A stretch of 16,957 nucleotides of DNA, from the NCBI GenBank assembly GCA_046704445.1, contig JBJKRW010000009.1, forward strand, positions 1 to 16,957, in the 5' to 3' direction. Shown here in pieces: positions 6,891 through 12,201 of the stretch; within the stretch, counting starts at the first letter, position 1, and each line of letters opens with the position of its first letter. The stretch comes from JBJKRW01 sp046704445 (GTDB lineage: Bacteria > Patescibacteriota > Microgenomatia > UBA1406 > GWC2-37-13). The position numbers and the translations under genes are program-made. The notes beneath the pieces were generated by a model. That model was not told the DNA's origin. It searched no databases and saw only the letters and a program-made list of their open reading frames with translations.

Positions 6891-7505
6891 ATGGTAAGGT
6901 TTATTGACTTAAACAGACAAAAAAAACAGACAGTGCGCTTTACCGCTCCGGGGACGTATGTAATTTTTTTTTACAATCTCAGCGGTCTTTTTAGATTTGA
7001 AATTGAAGCCCGACACGTCACGGTTCATGTGTTTGGATTGTATCTCGGAAAATCTTCCGAAAAATTCGAAATCCGTACTGTCCAGCATCACGTATCACCG
7101 GAATCAACTTCCAACCTTCTCATTAAGGGGGTTTTTTCGGACAACTCAAAACTATTATACGAAGGTTTGATAAGGCTGGAAAAAAAAGCACAAAAAACTC
7201 ATGCGTATCAAAAAAACCAGAACCTTATGGTATCAAAAAATGTCTTTGTTGAGTCGCGGCCTTATCTTGAAATACTGGCAGATGACGTGTTTTGTACGCA
7301 CGGATCCACTACGGGCAGAATTAACGAAGATCAATTGCTGTACGCGTCGTCAAGAGGGTTAAGCCGGAAGAACGCAGAAGAGATTATTGTCGCGGGTTTT
7401 GTGCAAGATCTTTTTTTCAAGATAAGGGAAATATATCCCGGATTTAAGTACAATAAAGACGACGTACGTATTCTGAACTTAATTGACAGTTCGAGCGTTG
7501 TGTGA
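6891..7505 (+). CDS. sufD: Short SufD-like (SufB/SufD family) protein
   Basis: A 204-residue protein of the SufBD family in the sufD position. The usual SufD is about twice as long. What remains is a reduced beta-helix and the C-terminal SufD signature: HHVSPESTSNLLIKG (66-80), YQKNQNLMVSKN (106-117), RPYLEILADDVFCTHGSTTG (123-142) and the helical tail YASSRGLSRKNAEEIIVAGF (151-170). His137 in CTHG corresponds to the conserved SufD histidine. The N-terminal helical domain is absent, and there is no room for it, because intact sufB ends 17 nt upstream; this is a genuinely short gene, not a frameshifted one. A TTG at 6870 overlapping the sufB stop (TTGA) is an alternative start adding seven residues. 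It presumably replaces SufD as partner of SufB in the SufBC2D scaffold. Confidence 0.85.
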   Translation: MVRFIDLNRQKKQTVRFTAPGTYVIFFYNLSGLFRFEIEARHVTVHVFGLYLGKSSEKFEIRTVQHHVSPESTSNLLIKGVFSDNSKLLYEGLIRLEKKAQKTHAYQKNQNLMVSKNVFVESRPYLEILADDVFCTHGSTTGRINEDQLLYASSRGLSRKNAEEIIVAGFVQDLFFKIREIYPGFKYNKDDVRILNLIDSSSVV

Positions 7506-7510
7506 CAACT

Positions 7511-8737
7511 ATGCTTGACGCAGAAAAGATACAAAAGGATTTTCCCATATTCAAGCACAATCCGCGGCTGGTGTATCTTGATTCGGCTGCGATGTCGCTC
7601 AAACCTTACGGAGTTATAGATGCAGTGTCAAAATACTACGGGGAATACTCCGCCAATGTGTTTAGGGGAGTATACGGGTTATCGGAACGGGCAACGACCG
7701 AATACGAACTGACAAGGGTCAAGATCGCACGCTTCATCCACGCAAAAAACGAGAGGGAAATCGTGTTTGTCCGGAATACCACCGAGGCAATTAATCTGCT
7801 TGCCTACTCCTGGGGAAGGACACATATCGATCGGGAAGACGAAATCGTAACAACGGTGCTTGAGCATCACTCGAATTTTGTTCCATGGCAACAGCTTGCG
7901 TTGGAAAATAACGCGATTTTGAAAGTGCTGGATATCGGAAAACAGGGCGAACTGGATATAAACGACAGTTCCCTTGAAACCGCTATTACGAAAAAAACCA
8001 AAATTTTCGCACTGGTATATGTGTCAAACGCGCTGGGAACAATTGTTCCGGTCAAACGGATTATACAGAAGGTACGCGCAATAAACCCCAAAGTCATTGT
8101 GGTGGTTGATGCGGCTCAGGCTATTCCCCATATGTCTGTTGACGTGCAAGATCTCGGGTGCGATTTTCTTGCATTTTCCGGACAAAAAATGCTTGGACCG
8201 ACAGGCGCGGGAGTACTCTGGGGAAAAGAGGAACTTTTGGATGAAATGCCGCCGTTTCTGTTCGGAGGAGAGATGATAGGGAACGTGCAGATTCAGCGGA
8301 CGACGTATGCGGATTTGCCTCACAAATTCGAGGCGGGAACACCGCATATTGCCGGAGTCATAGGATTAGGATCGGCAGTCGATTATCTTTCGCGGATAGG
8401 AATGGAACGGATCAGAGACCATGAGCAGCGTTTGACTTCTTATGCGCTGCGTGCAGTGCAAAGCGTGAAAGGAATCCGGCTGTACGGTCCGGCCGATGTT
8501 CGTAAAAGAAGCGGAGTACTGCTTTTTACCCTTGATCGCATTCACGCACACGATGTTGCTCAAATTCTCGATGGCGAATCGATCTGCGTCAGATCAGGAC
8601 ATCATTGTACCATGCCGCTTCATACCCGGCTCGGTATACAGGCATCGGTACGCGCAACGTTTTACGTGTATAATAACGAGCGCGATGTTTCCGCGTTGGT
8701 GAACGGTCTGGAAAAGGCAAGGTCTGTTTTTAAGTGA
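7511..8737 (+). CDS. sufS: Cysteine desulfurase SufS (group II)
   Basis: PLP enzyme that removes sulfur from L-cysteine as an enzyme-bound persulfide for cluster assembly. The protein has 408 residues from ATG 7511. Motifs, numbered from that Met: YLDSAAMSLKP (22-32), the catalytic-site EHHSNFVPWQ (118-127), the cofactor-binding DAAQA (200-204), the Schiff-base lysine in FSGQKMLGPTG (Lys226), and the persulfide-forming cysteine in RSGHHC (Cys366), followed by MPLHTRLG. The RxGxHC context is that of SufS/CsdA rather than IscS. A GTG at 7502 overlaps the previous stop (GTGA) and would add Met-Thr-Thr; either start is possible. A SufU lies 25 nt downstream, matching the Gram-positive-type SufS/SufU pair. 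Confidence 0.97.
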   Translation: MLDAEKIQKDFPIFKHNPRLVYLDSAAMSLKPYGVIDAVSKYYGEYSANVFRGVYGLSERATTEYELTRVKIARFIHAKNEREIVFVRNTTEAINLLAYSWGRTHIDREDEIVTTVLEHHSNFVPWQQLALENNAILKVLDIGKQGELDINDSSLETAITKKTKIFALVYVSNALGTIVPVKRIIQKVRAINPKVIVVVDAAQAIPHMSVDVQDLGCDFLAFSGQKMLGPTGAGVLWGKEELLDEMPPFLFGGEMIGNVQIQRTTYADLPHKFEAGTPHIAGVIGLGSAVDYLSRIGMERIRDHEQRLTSYALRAVQSVKGIRLYGPADVRKRSGVLLFTLDRIHAHDVAQILDGESICVRSGHHCTMPLHTRLGIQASVRATFYVYNNERDVSALVNGLEKARSVFK

Positions 8738-8762
8738 CATTCGTCATGATCCGTCAGATTAT

Positions 8763-9119
8763 ATGCAGATATACCAGGAAATTATTCTCGAACATTACCG
8801 GCATCCGAAAAACAACAAACCGTTGAAGCAACCGGCAAACGGTATTGACGTGTCCAATCCGCTGTGCGGTGATGAATTGAGAATGGAAATAAGGATGGAT
8901 CGCGAGATAATCAAGGAAATAGGTTTTGTCGGAAAAGGTTGCGCCATATCTATAGCCTCTGCCTCGATGCTTACCGATTATGCGAAAGGAAAAACAAAAA
9001 AACATTTGAAAACTCTCGATAAAAACTTTATGATGGGTTTATTAGGAGTAAACCTGGGGCCAAACAGAATAAAATGCGCCCTGCTCCCGTTAGAGGCATT
9101 AATAAAATTATTAATTTAG
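8763..9119 (+). CDS. sufU: SufU-type sulfur transfer protein, compact form
   Basis: IscU/SufU-fold protein, 118 residues, expected to take persulfide sulfur from SufS to the SufB complex. It shows NPLCGD (Cys35, Asp37), GKGCAISIASASMLTD (Cys60) and RIKCALLPLEAL (Cys105). The GCAIS-AS-SMLTD and RIKCA contexts are SufU-like. However, the distance from Cys60 to Cys105 is 45 residues, close to IscU (43 in E. coli), not the 62 seen in B. subtilis SufU. The roughly 17-residue insertion that distinguishes SufU is therefore absent. Zn-binding residues (one Asp, three Cys) are all kept, so a zinc-dependent SufU-like role is likely. An IscU-like scaffold role cannot be excluded. Confidence 0.92.
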   Translation: MQIYQEIILEHYRHPKNNKPLKQPANGIDVSNPLCGDELRMEIRMDREIIKEIGFVGKGCAISIASASMLTDYAKGKTKKHLKTLDKNFMMGLLGVNLGPNRIKCALLPLEALIKLLI

Positions 9120-9128
9120 TTTTACAGT

Positions 9129-9404
9129 ATGGATCCCAACACATTGCTTGATTCACAGAAGCCTTCCGGTCCGGTACAAATACGCAAATTGAAAACCTGG
9201 GTAGACAGGGATTTATGTATAGGGGCCGCCACATGCGTTGCAATCGCTCCGAAAACCTTTATTCTCGACGGCGAGGCAAAAGCGGTGTATTTGAATACAT
9301 CCGCAGAGGATTCTGACGAAACAATTTTAGACGCGGCAAAGGGATGTCCTGTAGCCGCAATTATCATCGAAGACGAAAACGGAAATAAAATTTTTCCGGT
9401 TTGA
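9129..9404 (+). CDS. Small ferredoxin with three cluster cysteines
   Basis: A 91-residue ferredoxin with a short N-terminal extension. The cluster site is DLCIGAATCV (Cys30, Cys36) and KGCPVAAI (Cys73). In the common [4Fe-4S] pattern CxxCxxC a cysteine would be at position 33; here it is Ala33. This C-x5-C...CP pattern is typical of [3Fe-4S] ferredoxins, although a four-iron cluster with a non-cysteine ligand is possible. It follows sufU after 9 nt and precedes the 2-oxoacid oxidoreductase. It is the natural candidate for that enzyme's electron acceptor, or for electron supply to cluster assembly; the sequence does not decide between them. Confidence 0.9.
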   Translation: MDPNTLLDSQKPSGPVQIRKLKTWVDRDLCIGAATCVAIAPKTFILDGEAKAVYLNTSAEDSDETILDAAKGCPVAAIIIEDENGNKIFPV

Positions 9405-9407
9405 TCA

Positions 9408-9426
9408 GGTTAATTTAACCGTTTTT
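9408..9426 (+). terminator. Weak terminator-like hairpin after the ferredoxin gene
   Basis: GGTTA (9408-9412), loop ATT and TAACC (9416-9420) are followed by G and TTTTT (9422-9426), starting 3 nt after the ferredoxin stop. The stem is only 5 bp, so termination would be partial at best. It may separate the suf block from the oxidoreductase genes, which have their own candidate promoter just downstream. Confidence 0.3.
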
Positions 9427-9429
9427 ACA

Positions 9430-9482
9430 AACTTTACTAACTTTATAAGCTTTAAAAACCTTGTAACTTTATACGCTCACAT
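9430..9482 (+). promoter_or_regulatory. Candidate promoter and heptamer repeats upstream of the 2-oxoacid oxidoreductase
   Basis: The gap contains A(A/G)CTTTA at 9430, 9439, 9448 and 9465, the first three spaced by exactly 9 nt. The 10-mer TAACTTTATA occurs identically at 9438-9447 and 9464-9473. A possible -10, TATACG (9470-9475), ends 7 nt before the ATG at 9483, which would give a leaderless transcript as for ftsH. The repeats may be an activator or repressor array or simply low-complexity AT-rich DNA. Confidence 0.35.
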
Positions 9483-11213
9483 ATGAAAGATTTCGGTCTC
9501 ATAATCGGTGGTGAGGCGGGTTTCGGAATCATGACGACAGCAGCGGTTTTTTCCAGAATCGCAAGCAGAATGGGTTATCATGTTTTCGATTACGTCGAAT
9601 ATCCTTCACTTATTCGGGGCGGACACAATGCATATATGGTGCATGTATCCGAGAAGGAAGTATACGATATGAAAAAAACCATAGATTACCTTGTGTGTTT
9701 GAACAAGGAAACCTATGTAAAACATAAGGATAAGCTTACGGCTCATGCATATGTAATCTATGACCAGGATGAGTTTTCCGTTGAGGACGGAAGCCTGGTT
9801 AAGATTGCGGTTCCGTTCAAAAAAATACTCCAAGAACAGAAAGGACCGGCCGTCATGAAAAATACCATCGCATTGGGAGCGGTTTTGGCGACCCTTGGCA
9901 CGGATCTGACACTTTTATTCGAGATGATCGAAAAACAATTTTCGAAAAAGGGAGAGAAAGTGGTTGAATTTAACAAACAGTGTGCACAAATCGGATACGA
10001 TCACGTCAAAAATTCCCAGAGCCAAAGCACGGAATCCGTTTTGACAAAACAGACGTCGGATACCAAACTTATTCTTTCGGGCAACGAAGCATTTTCTCTC
10101 GGCTCGGCCATAGCGGATTGCAGGCTTTATGTCGCCTATCCCATGACTCCCGCATCGACGGTTCTTACGGTACTTGCCGCATGGCAGACAACAACGGGAA
10201 TGGTGGTACGGCATGCGGAAGACGAAATTTCCGTCATAAATACCGCACTGGGGGCATCATTTGCCGGAGTTCGCGCAAGCGTGGGGACTTCGGGCGGCGG
10301 ATTCGCTTTGATGGTAGAATCAATTTCCCTCTCGGGCATTACGGAGATTCCGATTGTGATATTTCTTGCACAAAGACCCGGACCGGCTACGGGAATTCCT
10401 ACTTGGACCGAACAGGGAGACCTGCTGTTTGCGGTACATGCGGGTCATGGCGAATTCCCCAAAATAGTTCTTGCGCCGGGAGATGCTTACGAAATGCTGG
10501 ATTTGACAGTGAAAGCGTACGATTTAGCGGACATCTATCAATTACCGGTTATAGTTATGTCCGACATGTTATTGTCGGAATCCCATAAAAGCATACCTCT
10601 TTCCTATGTACAGAATCTGATCAAGAACTATACGGTTCAGAGAGGAAAAACGGTAACCCAACCTTCACAAACTCCGTACCTCAGATATAGGGTGTCCGAA
10701 GACGGTATATCAGAACGTCTTATTCCGGGGTTTAAAGGAACGTTCTATCAGGCAAACTCGTACGAGCATCTGGAAAACGGTCACACGACCGAGGATGCCG
10801 AACCGCGTATTGCACAGGTCAAAAAGAGAGAACGGAAATGGAGCACCTACCTTGCAAAGGAATTTCAGCCACCTAAGGTTTTTGGAGATCTTGAAAAAGC
10901 AAAAACCGTTTTTGTTTCGTGGGGTACGAATAAAGGCGCAATTTTACACGCGCAGGAGTTGCTGAAACAAAGCAATACCGAAACGGCTTATATCCATTTT
11001 ACCCATCTGTACCCGTTATCAAAGGATAAAATACTTCCTTTGTTTGAAAAGAAATCGAGATATATTTTGGTTGAAAACAACTCACACGGTCAATTCGGCA
11101 AACTTTTGCGCATGGAAACAGGGATTAATATAGAGGAAAAAATTGTCAGGTTTGACGGAAGACCGCTTACGGCAGAACAGATAGCGGAATCTGTTATGAA
11201 AAGCGAAACTTAA
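9483..11213 (+). CDS. korA: 2-oxoacid:ferredoxin oxidoreductase, fused gamma-alpha subunit
   Basis: Subunit of a CoA-dependent 2-oxoacid oxidoreductase (pyruvate or 2-oxoglutarate class) that decarboxylates a 2-oxoacid and passes electrons to ferredoxin. The 576-residue chain begins with the gamma domain (GGEAGFGI, 9-16; YPSLIRGGHNAY, 40-51; to about 175). After a polar linker comes the alpha domain with VAYPMTPAS (217-225), the TPP-activating glutamate region HAEDEISV (244-251), GTSGGGFALM (268-277) and RPGPATGIPTWTEQGDL (298-314), then a C-terminal domain with NSHGQFG (533-539). The gamma-alpha fusion is as in the two-subunit enzymes of aerobic archaea. The symbol is a class label; substrate cannot be told from sequence. 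There is no ferredoxin-like domain in this chain. The beta subunit follows after 20 nt. Confidence 0.93.
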   Translation: MKDFGLIIGGEAGFGIMTTAAVFSRIASRMGYHVFDYVEYPSLIRGGHNAYMVHVSEKEVYDMKKTIDYLVCLNKETYVKHKDKLTAHAYVIYDQDEFSVEDGSLVKIAVPFKKILQEQKGPAVMKNTIALGAVLATLGTDLTLLFEMIEKQFSKKGEKVVEFNKQCAQIGYDHVKNSQSQSTESVLTKQTSDTKLILSGNEAFSLGSAIADCRLYVAYPMTPASTVLTVLAAWQTTTGMVVRHAEDEISVINTALGASFAGVRASVGTSGGGFALMVESISLSGITEIPIVIFLAQRPGPATGIPTWTEQGDLLFAVHAGHGEFPKIVLAPGDAYEMLDLTVKAYDLADIYQLPVIVMSDMLLSESHKSIPLSYVQNLIKNYTVQRGKTVTQPSQTPYLRYRVSEDGISERLIPGFKGTFYQANSYEHLENGHTTEDAEPRIAQVKKRERKWSTYLAKEFQPPKVFGDLEKAKTVFVSWGTNKGAILHAQELLKQSNTETAYIHFTHLYPLSKDKILPLFEKKSRYILVENNSHGQFGKLLRMETGINIEEKIVRFDGRPLTAEQIAESVMKSET

Positions 11214-11233
11214 TAAACCATTGAATTAACCTT

Positions 11234-12085
11234 ATGGCATCAAGTCAGGATTTTTCCGGATATACGCCGACCTGGTGTCCCGGATGCGGAGATTGGGGGA
11301 TCGGAGTAGCCATCAAGTCCGCATTTTCTCAGCTCGACCTGGATCCTTCCTCTTTGGCAGTAGTGTTTGGGATAGGATGCTCAGGCAATATGAACGATTT
11401 TCTCAATGCGTACGCAATTCATGCTTTACACGGAAGAGCAATACCGAATGCGATCGGAATTAAGATTGCAAACCACTTATTGCCGGTTGTGGCGGTTGTG
11501 GGTGACGGCGATTGTTACGGAGAAGGCGGAAATCATTTTCTTCATGTGTGCAGGGGAAACCACGATATTACGGTAATAGTGCACGATAACTGCGTATACG
11601 GACTGACAACGGGTCAGGTCGCGCCGACGGCAAAAAAAGGCTTCAAATCCAAATCAACGCCTTCCGGCATCATTGAAGTGCCGGTGAATCCTCTTGCCCT
11701 TGCGTTGACCTCCGGGGCAACCTTTGTCGCCCAATCGTTTGCCGGAGACGCAAAACATATGATTGAGATGATAAAACAGGGAATAGAACATAAGGGTTTT
11801 TCACTGGTGAATATTTTGCAGCCCTGCGTAACATTCAATAAGATCAATACCTATCCTTATTATCTCCAACATGTGTATAAACTGTCCGCGGATCATAAGA
11901 CGGATGATTTTGATGCGGCGATGCAGCGAGCCATGGATTTGAACGGAGAAAAGTTCCCTCTCGGCGTCCTTTACAAAGGATCTCGGCCGTCATTCACGGA
12001 ACAGTTGCCGCAACTTCAGCATAATACCCTTATCGGGGCAGAACCGTTTAAGGAATTTGACAAACTGTTTGAAGACTTTATATAA
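11234..12085 (+). CDS. korB: 2-oxoacid:ferredoxin oxidoreductase, beta subunit (TPP- and cluster-binding)
   Basis: Catalytic TPP subunit, 283 residues, partner of the fused gamma-alpha chain. The cluster cysteines are in TWCPGCGDWG (Cys15, Cys18), GIGCSG (Cys49) and LQPCVTFN (Cys198), corresponding to the four ligands of the [4Fe-4S] cluster in the two-subunit archaeal enzyme family. The TPP/Mg motif is GDGDCYGEGG (90-99), followed by HDNCVYGLTTGQ (117-128). HALHGRAIPNAIGIKIAN (63-80) is the usual substrate/TPP loop. There is no delta (2x[4Fe-4S]) subunit gene nearby, so electrons probably leave directly to a ferredoxin, perhaps the one at 9129. It follows korA by 20 nt with no Shine-Dalgarno sequence. 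Confidence 0.94.
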   Translation: MASSQDFSGYTPTWCPGCGDWGIGVAIKSAFSQLDLDPSSLAVVFGIGCSGNMNDFLNAYAIHALHGRAIPNAIGIKIANHLLPVVAVVGDGDCYGEGGNHFLHVCRGNHDITVIVHDNCVYGLTTGQVAPTAKKGFKSKSTPSGIIEVPVNPLALALTSGATFVAQSFAGDAKHMIEMIKQGIEHKGFSLVNILQPCVTFNKINTYPYYLQHVYKLSADHKTDDFDAAMQRAMDLNGEKFPLGVLYKGSRPSFTEQLPQLQHNTLIGAEPFKEFDKLFEDFI

Positions 12086-12091
12086 CTTATT

Positions 12092-12119
12092 TGATCGAAA
12101 ATATAATTTCAGGCGATCA
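12092..12119 (+). terminator. Inverted repeat after korB, possible terminator
   Basis: TGATCG (12092-12097) and CGATCA (12114-12119) are perfect complements around an AT-rich 16-nt loop, starting 6 nt after the korB stop. A short, late T-run (CTTTT, about 12126-12130) follows. Position suits a terminator before lon, but the large loop and displaced T-run make it weak evidence. Confidence 0.3.
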
Positions 12120-12162
12120 CATAACTCTTTTGTAAATATAGAATTTCCGTAAAAAATCAGTA

Positions 12163-12191
12163 TTGACAATTAGCAATTAATATGTTAGACT
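12163..12191 (+). promoter_or_regulatory. Strong sigma70-type promoter of lon
   Basis: Perfect -35 TTGACA (12163-12168), a 17-nt spacer, and an extended -10 TGT-TAGACT (12183-12191). Only 10 nt separate the -10 from the ATG at 12202, so the leader would be about 3 nt. It is the best consensus promoter in the window and is overlapped by the CIRCE-like element. Confidence 0.75.
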
Positions 12192-12196
12192 GCTAA
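12170..12196 (+). promoter_or_regulatory. CIRCE-like operator (HrcA-type) over the lon promoter
   Basis: TTAGCAATT (12170-12178), a 9-nt spacer (12179-12187) and GACTGCTAA (12188-12196). The CIRCE consensus is TTAGCACTC-N9-GAGTGCTAA. The match is 7 of 9 and 8 of 9 in the two arms, with exactly the right spacer. It covers the promoter spacer, the -10 and the probable start site, where HrcA binding would block transcription. This implies heat- or misfolding-induced lon. No hrcA, dnaK or groE gene is in the window to support it. Confidence 0.7.
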
Positions 12197-12201
12197 TAGA
12201 T

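Noticed and set aside
9980..10588. 202-codon open frame on the plus strand inside korA
   Set aside because: It lies wholly within a gene with clear family motifs in another frame, is rich in Arg, Gly and Ser as shadow frames are, and has no recognisable domain.
4730..11233. Shared ATTAACCTT just before the sufC start (4730-4738) and the korB start (11225-11233)
   Set aside because: Only two copies, differing in distance to the start codon; in AT-rich gene junctions this may be chance.
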